From contig JAJAPY010000013.1 in NCBI GenBank assembly GCA_020523885.1, forward strand, positions 20,766 through 84,765: a DNA stretch of 64,000 nucleotides. Direction: 5' to 3'. Made by a program: the position numbers and the translations under genes. This document shows positions 41,229 to 53,268 of this stretch, piece by piece; the stretch's first letter is position 1, and each line of letters starts with the position of its first letter. The notes beneath the pieces were generated by a model. That model worked only from the letters and a program-made list of their open reading frames with translations, searched no databases and was not told the DNA's origin. Origin of the DNA: Candidatus Liberimonas magnetica (GTDB taxonomy: Bacteria; Elusimicrobiota; Endomicrobiia; Endomicrobiales; JAFGIL01).

Positions 41229-43337
41229 TTATGTTTTCCTGTCTAATATTTTATCAGCTATCTGTTTTGGAACCTCTTCGTAGTGCGAAGGTTCCATGTT
41301 GTAATTTCCTCTGCCTTGAGTCAATGAACGGATAGAAGTAGAATACCCGAACATCTCTGAAAGAGGAACAAGCCCTTTTATATGCTGAACTTTGTTTTTT
41401 AATTCCATCCCCTTGATTTTGCCGCGGCGTGAATTCAAATCTCCGATAGCATCCCCCATGTATTCTTCAGGAACTATTATTTCTATTTTCATGATAGGCT
41501 CCAGAATCATCGGGTCAGCTCTTTTTGTGCCTTCCTTAAAAGCCATTGATCCTGCTATCTTAAATGCCATTTCAGATGAATCAACTTCATGATACGAACC
41601 GTCAAAAAGAGTTACCTTAACATCTACTACAGGATAACCTGCCAATACACCTGAGCTCATAGCTTCTTTTACGCCTTTCTCAACCGCAGGTATGTATTCT
41701 CTCGGTATAGAGCCGCCGACTATCTTATTGATAAATTCAAAACCTTTTCCGTGTTCGTTAGGCTCAACTTTCAGCCACACATCTCCGTACTGGCCGCGTC
41801 CGCCTGTCTGCCTGATATACTTGCCCTGCACCTCGGCTGATTTCTTTATTGTCTCTCTGTATGCGACCTGGGGCCTTCCTACATTTGCGTCAACGCTGAA
41901 CTCTCTTTTAAGGCGGTCAACTATAATTTCTAAATGAAGCTCACCCATACCGGAAATAATAGTCTGGCTGGTCTCTTCATCGGTTTTTACACGGAATGTC
42001 GGGTCTTCTTCTACAAGCCTGCCTAAAGCAACCCCCAGTTTTTCTTCGTCGGCTTTTGATTTTGGCTCTATAGCCACGAATATGACCGGTTCAGGGAAAT
42101 GCATTGTTTCAAGCGCTATCGGATGATCCTCATCACAAAGAGTCTCTCCTGTCGTTGTCAACTTGAGCCCAACAGCCGCAGCTATGTCGCCTGCAAAGAC
42201 CTTTTTTATCTCTTCGCGTTTGTCTGCATGCATATGAAGGATCCTGGATATTCTTTCTTTCTTGCCCTTTCGTGAATTATGTACATAAGAACCGCATTCG
42301 AGGGTCCCTGAATAGACTCTGAAATACGTGACTTTACCCACAAACGGGTCGGTCTGTATCTTAAATGCCAGAGCACAGAAAGGGTCGTCATCGCTTGCTT
42401 TTCTTGTTATTTCTTTTTCAGTTTCAGGGTCAATGCCAACGATCTCTTTTACTTCAAGAGGGGACGGCAGATAATCGCAGACAGCATCTAACAGCGGTTG
42501 TATAGCTATATTCTTAAATGCAGAACCGCAAAGCACCGGGACGAATTTATTTTCAAGAGTACCTTTCCTGATGGATTCTTTTATTGTGGCTACATCTACG
42601 GGGTTTCCTTCGACATAATTTTTCATTATACTTTCATTTATATCTGACAGGTGTTCCAGTAATTTATCGTGGTGATGGAGAGCAGACTTCTGATAATCTT
42701 CAGGTATAGTATCTGAAACGCTGTATTTTATATCCATGCCTGAACCTTCCCAGATATATGTTTTCATTTCAACCAGATCTATAATACCTTTAAATGTATC
42801 CTCTGCCCCGATAGGTATATGTATGGGTAACGGCTGTGAACCAAGCCGTTTCTTTATCTGTTTTATTAACTGGGGATAGTTTGCCCCTGTGCGGTCCATC
42901 TTATTCGCAAAAGCAAGCCGCGGAACTCCGTACCTGTCAGCCTGCCGCCACACTGTTTCTGACTGAGGCTCAACTCCGCTGACCGAATCAAATACTACGA
43001 TAGCTCCGTCAAGGACCCTTAAACTACGTTCAACTTCTGCGGTAAAATCCACATGACCGGGAGTATCAATTATATTTATCTGGCAGTCTTTCCATTCGGC
43101 ATAAGTTGCTGCAGCGGTAATTGTGATGCCTCTTTCCCGTTCCTGTTCCATCCAGTCCATGGTAGTGGTGCCTTCATGGACCTCACCCATTTTGTAGATA
43201 CGCCCGGTATAATAAAGTATCCGCTCCGTAGTCGTAGTTTTCCCGGCATCTATATGGGCTATTATGCCTATATTTCTGATTTTATCTAATGTATATTTTC
43301 TTATCTCTGTTTCTTTTTCCATTTGTGCTGTTGGCAT
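41229..43337 (-). CDS. fusA: Elongation factor G
   Basis: 702 residues from MPTAQ (GAGGT site upstream; an earlier in-frame start at 43370 lies in the repeat and is unlikely). G1 [15 protein letters not shown], switch [15 protein letters not shown]3 [15 protein letters not shown], domains II-V complete. Drives translocation on the ribosome. Usual place between rpsG and tuf. Confidence 0.97.
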   Translation of the reverse strand: MPTAQMEKETEIRKYTLDKIRNIGIIAHIDAGKTTTTERILYYTGRIYKMGEVHEGTTTMDWMEQERERGITITAAATYAEWKDCQINIIDTPGHVDFTAEVERSLRVLDGAIVVFDSVSGVEPQSETVWRQADRYGVPRLAFANKMDRTGANYPQLIKQIKKRLGSQPLPIHIPIGAEDTFKGIIDLVEMKTYIWEGSGMDIKYSVSDTIPEDYQKSALHHHDKLLEHLSDINESIMKNYVEGNPVDVATIKESIRKGTLENKFVPVLCGSAFKNIAIQPLLDAVCDYLPSPLEVKEIVGIDPETEKEITRKASDDDPFCALAFKIQTDPFVGKVTYFRVYSGTLECGSYVHNSRKGKKERISRILHMHADKREEIKKVFAGDIAAAVGLKLTTTGETLCDEDHPIALETMHFPEPVIFVAIEPKSKADEEKLGVALGRLVEEDPTFRVKTDEETSQTIISGMGELHLEIIVDRLKREFSVDANVGRPQVAYRETIKKSAEVQGKYIRQTGGRGQYGDVWLKVEPNEHGKGFEFINKIVGGSIPREYIPAVEKGVKEAMSSGVLAGYPVVDVKVTLFDGSYHEVDSSEMAFKIAGSMAFKEGTKRADPMILEPIMKIEIIVPEEYMGDAIGDLNSRRGKIKGMELKNKVQHIKGLVPLSEMFGYSTSIRSLTQGRGNYNMEPSHYEEVPKQIADKILDRKT

Positions 43338-43348
43338 CCTTTTTACCT

Positions 43349-43434
43349 CATAGCGGATAGCGTTCAGCATTTAGCGGATAGTAACTTCAAAATCTTGCTT
43401 TTCCTATACGCTATGCGCTATACGCTCTACGCTA
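43349..43434. repeat. Intergenic long inverted repeat, word TAGCGGATAGCGTTC
   Basis: Left TAGCGGATAGCGTTCAGCAT, right TACGCTATGCGCTATACGCT; central TTCAAAATCTT. Same word as at 43931 and 53176. Confidence 0.8.
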
Positions 43435-43438
43435 AAAA

Positions 43439-43915
43439 TTACCATCTATAATGAGCAAAGGCTTTATTTGCCTCTGCCATCTTATGCGTGTCCGCCCTTT
43501 TCTTTATCGCCGGGCCTTCATTCCTGCTCGCCTCGATAAGTTCCATAGCGAGTTTTTCTGCCATGGGCTTGCCTTTGCGTTCGCTTGCAAAAGTCGTTAA
43601 CCAGCGCATCGCAAGAGAAGTTGACCTGATTTTATCCACTTCCATCGGGACCTGGTATGTTGCACCGCCTACCCTGCGGGGCCGTACTTCCAAAAGAGGC
43701 CTTACATTTTCCATAGCCCTGTTGAAAACTTCCAGAGGATTTTCTTTTGTCTTTTCCTTGATTATGTCAAAAGCAGTATATATGATCCTTTCAGCTGTAT
43801 TTTTTTTGCCACAAAAATTGAGCTTATTTATCAGCCTTGCAATCAATAAGGAGTTATATTTATAATCTCCCTGTGTCAACACCCGATGTTCTTTAGGTTT
43901 AAGTTTTTTACGCAT
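43439..43915 (-). CDS. rpsG: 30S ribosomal protein S7
   Basis: 158 residues; [24 protein letters not shown] core ([29 protein letters not shown]) and [15 protein letters not shown] end. GAGGT site. Binds 3' domain of 16S rRNA. Confidence 0.97.
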   Translation of the reverse strand: MRKKLKPKEHRVLTQGDYKYNSLLIARLINKLNFCGKKNTAERIIYTAFDIIKEKTKENPLEVFNRAMENVRPLLEVRPRRVGGATYQVPMEVDKIRSTSLAMRWLTTFASERKGKPMAEKLAMELIEASRNEGPAIKKRADTHKMAEANKAFAHYRW

Positions 43916-43930
43916 TTCTACCTCTTTTTC

Positions 43931-44022
43931 TAGCGTTCAGCGTTCAGCGTATAGCGTATAGGAAAACCAAAATCTTAATTGTTTTGACTTTACTATCCGC
44001 TCTACGCTATCCGCTCTACGCT
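43931..44022. repeat. Intergenic long inverted repeat, word TAGCGTTCAGCG
   Basis: Left TAGCGTTCAGCGTTCAGCGT, right ATCCGCTCTACGCTATCCGC; central CCAAAATCTT. Between rpsG and rpsL. Confidence 0.8.
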
Positions 44023-44025
44023 GTT

Positions 44026-44427
44026 TTATGCTGCCGGTGCTGAAGGCGCTGCACCTGCTTTTGGCTTTTTCGCACCGTATTTTGATCTTCCCTGTTTCCT
44101 GCCGTCAACACCCGTGGCATCAAGTTTGCCTCGAAGGATATGGTAACGGACACCGGGAAGGTCTTTTACTCTTCCGCCTCTTATCATTACAATTGAATGC
44201 TCCTGCAGGTTGTGGCCTACGCCCGGGATATATGCCGTAACCTCATAGCCTGAAGTAAGTTTTACTCTTGCGACCTTGCGAAGCGCTGAGTTCGGCTTCT
44301 TCGGCGTTGTCGTATATACTCTTGTACAAACACCGCGCCTTTGCGGGCATCCTTTTAATGCCGGACACTTTGTCTTTCTTGTGTCCTTTGTCCTTCCGAT
44401 CTTGATTAATTGATTTATTGTTGGCAT
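44026..44427 (-). CDS. rpsL: 30S ribosomal protein S12
   Basis: 133 residues: [10 protein letters not shown] start, [37 protein letters not shown], and [17 protein letters not shown]. The [10 protein letters not shown] segment has the wild-type lysine linked to streptomycin sensitivity. Ala/Pro-rich tail. GAGGT site. Confidence 0.97.
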   Translation of the reverse strand: MPTINQLIKIGRTKDTRKTKCPALKGCPQRRGVCTRVYTTTPKKPNSALRKVARVKLTSGYEVTAYIPGVGHNLQEHSIVMIRGGRVKDLPGVRYHILRGKLDATGVDGRKQGRSKYGAKKPKAGAAPSAPAA

Positions 44428-44446
44428 ATTACCTCACTTCGTTCGG

Positions 44447-44538
44447 ATTGCAAAATGCAAATTAAAATTAATGTTTTTTTTAAACCGTCTTTTGTCTTTA
44501 TTTTGCATTTTGCACTTTTCAATTTGCAATTTGCATTT
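44447..44538. repeat. Intergenic inverted repeat, word TTGCAAAATGCAAA
   Basis: Left GATTGCAAAATGCAAATTAA, right TTTTGCATTTTGCAC and TTTGCAATTTGCATTT; T-rich loop. Between rpsL and rpoC. Confidence 0.7.
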
Positions 44539-47500
44539 TTATTTATCAACAACATTCAGCCCTGTTCCCGCAGGTATAAGGTGCCCTATGGAAACGTTCT
44601 CTTTGAGACCTCTTAGATTGTCTATTTGTCCGGTAACTGCTGCTTCAGTCAAGACCCTCGTTGTTTCCTGAAACGACGCAGCTGAAATGAATGAATCACT
44701 GGACAAGGATGCTTTTGTAATTCCTAAAAGGACCGGTTGTGCCGCTGGAGCTTTACCGCTGTCTTTCTTGACACCTCTTCTTTCTTTTTCATACCTATAC
44801 TTCGATATTATCTCTCCGTTCAAGAAAGAGCTGTCCCCGGAAGTTATTATCCTTACATTTGAAAGCATCTGTCTTACTATTATCTCGATATGTTTATCAT
44901 TTATCGTAACACCTTGAAGCCGGTAAACCTGCTGGATTTCATTAACCAGGTGTTCCTGAACTTCTTTAGGGCCCTGCACCCTTAAAATATCATGCGGGTT
45001 AACGGCTCCATCAGATAAAGGCTCACCTACTCCTACCCCGTCTCCTTCATAAACTACGAGATGCCTTCCCGCAGGTATTATATAATCCCTTGTAATCTTT
45101 GTGTCCTCATTTGTCACAGTCACCTTAAAACTGCCCCTGGTTGTGGGCTCGCCCAAATGCACAACACCGTCAATTTCAGATATTACAGCCGCATTCTTAG
45201 GTTTACGGCCTTCAAATAATTCTGCGACCCTCGGAAGGCCTCCTGTGATGTCCTTCGTCTTGGTAACTTCCTGAGGGATCTTGGCTAAGATATCGCCGGC
45301 CATTATCTCGTCTCCGTCGTCAACTACAAGGTTGGTATCAAGAGGCAGAGGGTATGCAACTACCTGCTTACCCTGTTTCTTGATAACGATCCTGGGCCTG
45401 AGTTTCTCCGCCGGATGCTCTATGATGACCCTTTCTATCTGGCCCGTTATCTTGGATTTTTCTTTATGTAAAGTAACGCCTTCTTTGACGTCTTTTAGTT
45501 CGATCTTTCCTTCAAGTTCGGATATGATCGGTTTTGAATGCGGGTCCCAGGCTGCCAGAAGGTCGCCTTTCTTTGCATCAGAAACGGGCTCATATTTAAC
45601 CCTGGCTCCGTAAGGAAGCTGAAAACCCTCTTTTTTATTTGTCCCTTTCTCATTAATTATTAACTCAGCATTCCTGCTTACGACTATCAACTGTTTTTCC
45701 CTGTTCTTTATTACCTTGAAATTATGGTAGTCGACTTCTCCATCAAATTCCGCATATATTTCTGAACGTTTAACAACTCTTGATGCGGTGCCGCCGATAT
45801 GGAATGTCCTTAGGGTCAACTGCGTGCCCGGTTCCCCGATCGACTGGGCCGCGATAATGCCTACGGCTTCGCCCTTTTCAACAAGCCGTCCCGTAGCAGG
45901 ATTTAAACCATAACACTTTGAACAGACGCCCACTTCGGCTTCGCAGGTTAAAACGCTTCTTATGCCTATTCTCTCTATTCCAGTCTGAGCGATCTTCTTA
46001 GCCATGTCGGAGGTAATAATTTCTCCTCTCTTCACTATCGTCTCTTCGTGGAGTTCCCCTTCTTTGTTAGTTAAAATACCGACAACGTTATCAAGTGCGA
46101 CCCGCCCTACTATCCTTTCTTCTATACGTTCTATTACTTCATCGCCGCTCTGTAAAGTACCTACCCTTACGCCGTTTATTGTTTTGCAGTCATCGATCGT
46201 AACTACTACGTCGTGGGACACATCGATCAGCCGCCTGGTCAAATAACCGGCATCTGCGGTTTTTAAAGCTGTGTCTGCAAGGCCTTTTCTTCCGCCGTGA
46301 GTCGAAATAAAATATTCAAGCACGGTCAAGCCTTCCCTGAAATTTGAAATGACCGGGGATTCAATGATCTCACCGACACCTCCGGTAAGTTTCTTCTGAG
46401 GTTTTGCCATAAGCCCGCGCATGCCTGCAAGCTGCCTTACCTGCTGGCGAGACCCTCTGGCGCCTGAATCCGCCATTATGAATATCGAATTAAACCTGTT
46501 AGTTCCTTCTTTGTACGGAACGAACTCGTCTTTTTTCATTTCATCGAACATGATATCCGCAACTTTATCCGTAACATGCGTCCAGATATCTATGATTTTG
46601 TTATATCTTTCGCTTTCAGTTATCAAGCCCTGTTTGGCCTGCCTTGCGATTTCCTTTATCTGCCCCTGTGCTTCTTTTACAAGTTTCTCTTTTAAGGGAG
46701 GGACCTTCATTTCATTGATGGATATAGAAATACCAGCCAAGGTGGCGTATTTAAACCCCACCTTTTTCAATTCATCAAGCAATACGACCGTCCTATAGTG
46801 GCCGAGCTCCTTGTAACACCTTTCAACGAGGTTTGCCAGCTCTTTCTTGCCTACTACTTTATTTATATAACCTAATTCTTTAGGCAAATGTTCATTGAAC
46901 AGGACCCTTCCGACCGTAGTATAGTCTTTCCATTTATTTACGTCTTTCGCTTCATCTTCCTTTAAGTTCGGCTCTCTTATAACATTTATCCCGCCGACTT
47001 TTATCCTTGCATGCAGGTCTATTTTCTTGTTCTGGTACGCAGTAATGACTTCTTCCGGGCAGGACAATATCTTGCCGTCTCCGGAAACACCCTGTTTTTC
47101 TTTCGTCAAATAGCAGCTGCCAAGCACCATGTCCTGGCTGGGTGTAGCGATAGGCCTCCCTGAAGCAGGCGAAAGTATGTTGTTTGAAGCAAGCATCAAA
47201 ACCCTTGCCTCAATTTGTGCTTCGGTAGATATCGGGACGTGAACCGCCATCTGGTCACCGTCAAAGTCCGCATTAAAAGCCGCGCAGGTAAGAGGGTGAA
47301 GCTGTATGGATTTGCCTTCTATCAAAACCGGTTCAAAAGCCTGTATGCCAAGCCTGTGAAGAGTAGGTGCGCGGTTCAACATTATGGGATGGTTTTTTGT
47401 AACTCTTTCCAGAATATTCCATACTCCGGTCGAACCTCTTTCGAGCATCTTTCTTGCCGTCTTTAAAGTCACTTTTTTCTCTTTTATGAGCTCTCTTATA

Positions 47501-48675
47501 ATAAAAGGTTTAAAAAGCTCCAAAGCCATTTCTTTCGGCAGTCCGCACTGATGGAGTTTAAGGTTTGGTCCTACGACAACAACGCTCCTGCCGGAATAAT
47601 CCACTCTTTTACCGAGTAAATTCTGGCGGAACCTGCCCTGCTTTCCTTTTAAAGTATCAGACAAGGATTTTAATGGCCTGTTTGCTGCGCCGGTTACCGG
47701 CCTTGAGCGCGATTCGTTATCTATAAGGGCGTCAACAGCTTCCTGCAGGAGCCTTTTCTCGTTATTTATCATCACAGCCGGTGCTTTCAACTGCTCTATA
47801 TGGCGCAGGCGGTTATTGCGGTTTATGATGCGGCGATAGAGGTCGTTAAGATCAGATGTCGCGAAACGGCCGCCTTCTAAAGCTACTAAAGGCCTAAGGT
47901 CCGGCGGAATTACTGGAAGAACGGTCAAGATCATCCATTCGGGCCTTGTATTCGAGGTTAAAAAGCCTTCTATCAACCTTAACCTTCTTATAAGGCGCGC
48001 CCTCTCGGCATCCGACTTTGTTTTCTTTATCTCTTCATGAAGTTTCTTTGTTTCGGACGCAAGGTCAACTTTTTCAAGCAGTTTTCTTATACCGCCAGCT
48101 CCGATATCGACTTTCAATTTATCTTTAAACTCCAACCTGTATTTCTGGTATTCTTCTTCGGAAAGGAGCTGTGTCTCTTTTAATACTGACTTACCGTTTG
48201 AATCCTTTAACTCTTCCAGAACCAGGTAACGCGTATAATAGATAACGCGCTCAAGGTCAGACATCTTCATATTTAGAATTATGCCTATCCTTGAAGGCGG
48301 TTTTCTTAGGAACCAGAGGTGCGCGATAGGCACTGCAAGGTCAAGATGCCCGAACCGCTCACGCCTTACTTTAGATTCAGTGACTTCCACACCGCAGCGG
48401 TCACAGACCTGGCCTTTGTGCTTTATATATTTATATTTGCCGCAATGACATTCCCAGTCTTTGGTAGGGCCGAATATCCTGTCGCAGAAAAGGCCGTCTC
48501 TCTCGGGCTTGAACGTGCGGTAATTGATGGTTTCTGGTTTTTTTACCTCGCCGTAAGACCAGGCTTTTATCTGCAGCGGGCTTGCGATAGTCAAGCGTAT
48601 AGCATCAAAATTGGAAAAATCTAATTCATCTATATGTTTCTTTTTTCCTGGAACACTAAAATCAAATTTTGCCAT
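44539..48675 (-). CDS. rpoC: RNA polymerase beta' subunit
   Basis: 1378 residues. N-terminal zinc site [20 protein letters not shown], catalytic [14 protein letters not shown], bridge/trigger-loop region and second zinc cluster ([13 protein letters not shown]). Complete. Follows rpoB after a repeat-filled gap of 84 bases. Confidence 0.97.
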   Translation of the reverse strand: MAKFDFSVPGKKKHIDELDFSNFDAIRLTIASPLQIKAWSYGEVKKPETINYRTFKPERDGLFCDRIFGPTKDWECHCGKYKYIKHKGQVCDRCGVEVTESKVRRERFGHLDLAVPIAHLWFLRKPPSRIGIILNMKMSDLERVIYYTRYLVLEELKDSNGKSVLKETQLLSEEEYQKYRLEFKDKLKVDIGAGGIRKLLEKVDLASETKKLHEEIKKTKSDAERARLIRRLRLIEGFLTSNTRPEWMILTVLPVIPPDLRPLVALEGGRFATSDLNDLYRRIINRNNRLRHIEQLKAPAVMINNEKRLLQEAVDALIDNESRSRPVTGAANRPLKSLSDTLKGKQGRFRQNLLGKRVDYSGRSVVVVGPNLKLHQCGLPKEMALELFKPFIIRELIKEKKVTLKTARKMLERGSTGVWNILERVTKNHPIMLNRAPTLHRLGIQAFEPVLIEGKSIQLHPLTCAAFNADFDGDQMAVHVPISTEAQIEARVLMLASNNILSPASGRPIATPSQDMVLGSCYLTKEKQGVSGDGKILSCPEEVITAYQNKKIDLHARIKVGGINVIREPNLKEDEAKDVNKWKDYTTVGRVLFNEHLPKELGYINKVVGKKELANLVERCYKELGHYRTVVLLDELKKVGFKYATLAGISISINEMKVPPLKEKLVKEAQGQIKEIARQAKQGLITESERYNKIIDIWTHVTDKVADIMFDEMKKDEFVPYKEGTNRFNSIFIMADSGARGSRQQVRQLAGMRGLMAKPQKKLTGGVGEIIESPVISNFREGLTVLEYFISTHGGRKGLADTALKTADAGYLTRRLIDVSHDVVVTIDDCKTINGVRVGTLQSGDEVIERIEERIVGRVALDNVVGILTNKEGELHEETIVKRGEIITSDMAKKIAQTGIERIGIRSVLTCEAEVGVCSKCYGLNPATGRLVEKGEAVGIIAAQSIGEPGTQLTLRTFHIGGTASRVVKRSEIYAEFDGEVDYHNFKVIKNREKQLIVVSRNAELIINEKGTNKKEGFQLPYGARVKYEPVSDAKKGDLLAAWDPHSKPIISELEGKIELKDVKEGVTLHKEKSKITGQIERVIIEHPAEKLRPRIVIKKQGKQVVAYPLPLDTNLVVDDGDEIMAGDILAKIPQEVTKTKDITGGLPRVAELFEGRKPKNAAVISEIDGVVHLGEPTTRGSFKVTVTNEDTKITRDYIIPAGRHLVVYEGDGVGVGEPLSDGAVNPHDILRVQGPKEVQEHLVNEIQQVYRLQGVTINDKHIEIIVRQMLSNVRIITSGDSSFLNGEIISKYRYEKERRGVKKDSGKAPAAQPVLLGITKASLSSDSFISAASFQETTRVLTEAAVTGQIDNLRGLKENVSIGHLIPAGTGLNVVDK

Positions 48676-48689
48676 TATTTATATCCTTA

Positions 48690-48761
48690 GTTATAAGCTG
48701 TAAGTTTTAAGCTATAAGAAAATTCAAAATCTTTTTCTTACAACTTACAGCTTATCGCTTA
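48690..48761. repeat. Intergenic long inverted repeat, word ATAAGCTGTAAG
   Basis: Left ATAAGCTGTAAGTTTTAAGC, right CTTACAACTTACAGCTTATC; central TTCAAAATCTT. Its right arm reaches the rpoB stop codon. Confidence 0.8.
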
Positions 48762-51700
48762 TTTCTTAGCTGTTACTTTTTTTTCTTTCTTCTTATCGTC
48801 CTTCTCGACTTTCTTTTCGCTCATAAGTTCGACATTGAGCCCCAGAGCACGGAGTTCATGAACCAAAACCTTAAAAGACTCAGGTATCCCGGGCTCAGAT
48901 ATCATTTCGCCCTTTACGATCGCATCATACATTTTTATCCTGCCGTTCACATCATCTGACTTTACGGTCAAAAATTCCTGTAACGTGTAGGCCGCGCCAT
49001 AACCTTCTATAGCCCAAACTTCCATTTCGCCAAAACGCTGGCCTCCGAACTGTGCTTTGCCGCCTAAAGGCTGCCTGGTTATCAAGGAGTAAGGGCCTGT
49101 CGAACGGGCATGTATCTTCTCTTCGACAAGATGCACAAGTTTTAGTATATACATGTAACCTATAGTGACTTTTTCTAAAAAGGGTTCTCCGGTCCTGCCG
49201 TCATAAAGCCTTATGCTGCAATCATCGCCCGGGAGATATTCTTCTTCATATTTAAAGAGGAATTTCTCAAGCTCAGGGCCGGTAACTCCTCTGTCAATAA
49301 GTTCTTTTCTCTTTTCTTCAACCAGTTTTTTTCTTGCTCTTTGAAGGCATTCTTTTATCTGTTCTTCCTTTGCCCCGTCAAATACCGGGGTTATCATCTG
49401 CACATTAAGCACATTTGCCGCCCAGCCAAGCATTGTTTCAAGAAGCTGGCCGACATTCATACGGGAAGGTATAGATAAGGGAGACAGGACACAGTCAACG
49501 GGAGTGCCGTCGGGCATCCTTGGCATATCTTCGATAGGAAGAATCCTTGCAACAACTCCTTTATTCCCGTGCCTTCCTGCAAGTTTATCTCCAACCTGCA
49601 CTTTGTTTTTTGTCGCTATATAAACTTTTACGACTTTATTGACCGCAACCGAAAGCTCATCTCCTTTTTTGATCCTTTCTTTTTCTTTCGCCCTTGCTTC
49701 TTTTAGCAGCTCTTCCCTCTTAAGGTAATACGCTTCCAGCTTTTTCTTTTCTTCGCCTTTTGCCTCGGACAGCCTTTCCTTCTTTTCTTTCCTTACCTTA
49801 TCAAGGGCTGTTTTAAAATCTAACTCTATATCTTCCTGTTTCTTCTTGAGTTCTTTTTCGGTGATCTTTTCGCGCCTTACAAAAGTCCTTATCCCGATCA
49901 CTTTTCCTGAAACTCCCGGCGGGACACGCAGTGACGCATCCTGAACATCCTCAGCCTTTTTGCCGAAGAGGACTCGCAGTAACCTTTCTTCCGGAGTTGA
50001 CTGCTGTTCGCCCTTGGGTGCGGTTTTCCCAACCAGGATATCTCCGCGGTTGACCATGGCGCCTATTCTTATAACACCTTCTTCGTCAAGGTTTAAAAGG
50101 TCGTCCGCTCCGACATTTGGGATGTCCCTGGTGATCTCTTCCGGCCTTCCTTTTGCCTCGCGCGACTCGGTCTGGAACTCTTTTATATGAATCGATGTGA
50201 ATGTATCGTCTCTTAAGAGCCTTTCTGAAAGAAGGATGGCGTCTTCAAAATTATATCCGTCCCACGGCATGAAAGCCACCAAGATATTCTTTCCTAGAGC
50301 AAGCTGTCCATCAGCTGTGCAGGGCCCGTCAGCTATAACTTCTCTCTTTTTTACTTTCTGGCCCGCCACGACTATAGGCGTCTGGTTGATGCATGTATCC
50401 TGGTTTGAACGGGCATATTTTCTTAAGTTGTAAACATCTATACCGGGCTCGCCGTCTTCGCCCCAGATGCATATTTCATCGGCAGAAACACTCAAAACTT
50501 CGCCTGCACGCTTTGTCAGGACAACTACGCCTGAATCTTTTGCCACGATATCTTCTATACCTGTTGCAACAAGGGGAGCTTCGGACCATAACAGGGGAAC
50601 AGCCTGTCTCTGCATGTTTGACCCCATAAGCGCCCTGTTCGCATCATCATGTTCTAAGAACGGTATCAGAGCAGCAGATATTGATATGACCTGCATAGGT
50701 GAAATATCCATATAATCGATTTTGCTCGGAGGGACTATAGGGAAGTCGTCGAAATATCTAGCCGAGACAAGGTCGGTCATAAAACGTCCGTTCTTGTCTA
50801 TAGGGGAATTTGCTTGTGCAACTATATATTCATCCTCCTTGTTAGCGGTCATATATTCGATATTGTCAGTAATTTTTGAATTTTCTACTTTTCTATAAGG
50901 GGATTCTATGAGCCCGTATTCGTTTATGCGGGCAAAGGTGGCAAGAGAAGTTATGAGTCCTATATTCGGGCCTTCGGGCGTTTCAATAGGGCATATTCTT
51001 CCGTAATGAGTATAATGCACATCCCTTACTTCAAAACCCGCTCTTTTACGGTGAAGCCCGCCCGGCCCTAAAGCGCTTAATCGCCTCTTATGGGTTAACT
51101 CGGCTAAGGCATTTGTCTGATCCATGAACTGGGATAACTGCGATGTGCCAAAAAATTTTCTTACTTGGGCAACAAAAGGCGTAATATTTATAAGGCCTCT
51201 TGGAGTAATGGTCGAGCGGTCCTGCATGTTCATGTGTTCCCTTACAAGCCGCGTCATCTGAACAAGCCCTATCCTTACCTGATTTTCCAGAAGTTCGCCT
51301 ACCGAGCGCACCCTTCTGTTCCCAAGATGGTCTATGTCATCAACCTGCACTTTGATTTTCTCTTCGCCGTGCTGAAATTCGCCTATGCCGTTATGTATCA
51401 TTAAAAGGTATTTTATCGTAGCTATTATATCCTCTTTAGTCAATGTACGTTTATATTCGGAAGGTGTAGAAAAATCAAACTTTTTCATTTTTTCTAAAGT
51501 CGAGATGATGTGCCCGAGTTTTTTTGCGATCTTATACCTGCCGACCCTTGAGAGGTCATAACGCCTTGTGGACTTGAACAATAATTCATCCAGAAAACCT
51601 TCAGCGCGTTCCTGTATAATGAATTCCTGTGTCTTCAGTATTTTATATATAAGGCTTATGGCTTCTTTTTTTGTTTTTACCGAATCTTTTTTGAGGGTTA

Positions 51701-52553
51701 AAAGGATGGTCGGGTCTCTATGAACTGATATGGTCTTAATGCCTTTTTTCTTTAAAGCTTCCAGGACTTCGTCTTTAATTTCTTTTCCTGCTTCAAGCAT
51801 TACTTCGCCCGTAGACTTATCGATGATATCAACTGCACAATAACGCCCGTTCAAAGTCTGGGCACCGAGTTCTTCTAACACTATTTCTTCCGGGTCATGG
51901 AATATCTCCAGGATGTCATTGTCTGACTCAAAACCCAGGGCTTTTAAAAATGTAGTTGCAAGGATCTTTCTTTTTCTGTCGATCCTGACATAAAGCAGGT
52001 TGTTCTGGTCAAACTCAAATTCCACCCAGGCGCCTCTATAAGGGATCATCCTTGCGAAAAACAAGGGTTTACCGTATGCCGTAACTCTTTTTTCCTCATC
52101 TTCCTCAAAAATAACCCCTGGAGAACGGTGTATCTGGCTCACCACTACGCGTTCTGCGCCGTTTATCACGAAACTGGCGTTGTCCGTCATTAAGGGCATA
52201 TCTCCAAAAAAGACTTCCTGTTCGGCTAATTCCTTTTCTTTTCCGCTTTCCTGTTTCTGGGTAAGCCGCAAAACTACCTTGAGCGGCGCTGAATAAGTAG
52301 CATCGCGCACTATTGATTCTTCTATAGAATATTTTGATTCGCCTATGGAGTAGGATACGAACTCCATAGTTAAACTGCCGTCGGAATTTTGTATGGGAAA
52401 TACATCCTTGAACGCACCTTGCAAGCCGTGGGGTTTTCTTTTTTCGTTCGGTACATCTTTCTGCAAAAACTCCCTAAAGGACTCCTTTTGCATCTGAAGT
52501 AACGAAGGTGGTTCAATAGGAGCTATAATCTTGCCGAAATTTTCTTTTTTCAT
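48759..52553 (-). CDS. rpoB: RNA polymerase beta subunit
   Basis: 1264 residues. Rifampicin region GTSQLSQFMDQTNALAELTH then KRRLSALGPGG, and the C-terminal GGKAQFGGQRFGEMEVWAIE. A charged helical insertion near 870-940 (KKKQEDIELDFKTALDKVRK) fits a lineage insert. Lysine-rich end. Confidence 0.97.
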   Translation of the reverse strand: MKKENFGKIIAPIEPPSLLQMQKESFREFLQKDVPNEKRKPHGLQGAFKDVFPIQNSDGSLTMEFVSYSIGESKYSIEESIVRDATYSAPLKVVLRLTQKQESGKEKELAEQEVFFGDMPLMTDNASFVINGAERVVVSQIHRSPGVIFEEDEEKRVTAYGKPLFFARMIPYRGAWVEFEFDQNNLLYVRIDRKRKILATTFLKALGFESDNDILEIFHDPEEIVLEELGAQTLNGRYCAVDIIDKSTGEVMLEAGKEIKDEVLEALKKKGIKTISVHRDPTILLTLKKDSVKTKKEAISLIYKILKTQEFIIQERAEGFLDELLFKSTRRYDLSRVGRYKIAKKLGHIISTLEKMKKFDFSTPSEYKRTLTKEDIIATIKYLLMIHNGIGEFQHGEEKIKVQVDDIDHLGNRRVRSVGELLENQVRIGLVQMTRLVREHMNMQDRSTITPRGLINITPFVAQVRKFFGTSQLSQFMDQTNALAELTHKRRLSALGPGGLHRKRAGFEVRDVHYTHYGRICPIETPEGPNIGLITSLATFARINEYGLIESPYRKVENSKITDNIEYMTANKEDEYIVAQANSPIDKNGRFMTDLVSARYFDDFPIVPPSKIDYMDISPMQVISISAALIPFLEHDDANRALMGSNMQRQAVPLLWSEAPLVATGIEDIVAKDSGVVVLTKRAGEVLSVSADEICIWGEDGEPGIDVYNLRKYARSNQDTCINQTPIVVAGQKVKKREVIADGPCTADGQLALGKNILVAFMPWDGYNFEDAILLSERLLRDDTFTSIHIKEFQTESREAKGRPEEITRDIPNVGADDLLNLDEEGVIRIGAMVNRGDILVGKTAPKGEQQSTPEERLLRVLFGKKAEDVQDASLRVPPGVSGKVIGIRTFVRREKITEKELKKKQEDIELDFKTALDKVRKEKKERLSEAKGEEKKKLEAYYLKREELLKEARAKEKERIKKGDELSVAVNKVVKVYIATKNKVQVGDKLAGRHGNKGVVARILPIEDMPRMPDGTPVDCVLSPLSIPSRMNVGQLLETMLGWAANVLNVQMITPVFDGAKEEQIKECLQRARKKLVEEKRKELIDRGVTGPELEKFLFKYEEEYLPGDDCSIRLYDGRTGEPFLEKVTIGYMYILKLVHLVEEKIHARSTGPYSLITRQPLGGKAQFGGQRFGEMEVWAIEGYGAAYTLQEFLTVKSDDVNGRIKMYDAIVKGEMISEPGIPESFKVLVHELRALGLNVELMSEKKVEKDDKKKEKKVTAKK

Positions 52554-52683
52554 ATTGTCTTTTAACCCCTAATATTTTATAAATTTAGGTATTTGCCTAA
52601 AATATTTACAAAAGTGCAAAACAGAATTATACTTATTTTTCAATAAAAAGTCAAAGTGACTACATCTGTTTTATTTAACCAAC

Positions 52684-52775
52684 GTCATCCCCGAATGTTT
52701 TTATCGGGGATCCATTTTTATTCTCATGAATTCCCGCTTACTAAATGCGGGAATGATTCGCCTTAGGCGAATCAC
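52684..52775. repeat. GTCATYCC-type dispersed hairpin repeat between rplL and rpoB
   Basis: GTCATCCCCGA...TCGGGGATCCAT followed by ATTCCCGC...GCGGGAAT and GATTCGCC/GGCGAATC. A relative is at 63711-63810. Confidence 0.65.
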
Positions 52776-53161
52776 TTTAACTCTACAGTTGCTCCTATAT
52801 CCGTAAGCTTTTTCTTGAGCTCTTCAGCTTGTGCTTTCGGGACATTTTCCTTAACGGGTTTTGGAGCTCCGTCAACCAAATCCTTTGCTTCTTTTAAGCC
52901 CAGGCCTGTGATTTCTCTGACTACTTTAATGACCGGTATCTTGTTAGCTCCGGCACTTGCCAAAACAACCGTGAAATCGGTTTTTTCTTCGGCAACAGCG
53001 GCACCTGCCGCTGCACCAACTACCGGCATTGCTGCCATAGCCATAGGAGCAGAAGCTTTGACTCCGAATTTTTCTTCAAGAGCCTTTACCAGCTCTGAAA
53101 GTTCCAACACCGACATCGAAGCAATTGATTCGATTAATGCATCTTTTCCATTTCCACTCAT
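52772..53161 (-). CDS. rplL: 50S ribosomal protein L7/L12
   Basis: 129 residues; N-terminal dimerisation helix, Ala-rich hinge ([20 protein letters not shown]) and C-terminal [19 protein letters not shown]. Stalk protein that recruits GTPase factors. GGAGG site. Confidence 0.97.
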   Translation of the reverse strand: MSGNGKDALIESIASMSVLELSELVKALEEKFGVKASAPMAMAAMPVVGAAAGAAVAEEKTDFTVVLASAGANKIPVIKVVREITGLGLKEAKDLVDGAPKPVKENVPKAQAEELKKKLTDIGATVELK

Positions 53162-53175
53162 TTCATCCTCCGTAT

Positions 53176-53268
53176 TAGCGTATAGCGTTCAGCGTTTAGC
53201 GTATAGAAATTCAACGTCTTTGACTTTGTTTTTCCTATCCGCTCTACGCTATCCGCTCTACGCTATAA
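53176..53268. repeat. Intergenic long inverted repeat, word TAGCGTATAGCGTTC
   Basis: Left TTAGCGTATAGCGTTCAGCG, right ATCCGCTCTACGCTATCCGC; central TTCAACGTCTT. Right arm is identical over more than 15 bases with that at 43931-44022. Confidence 0.8.
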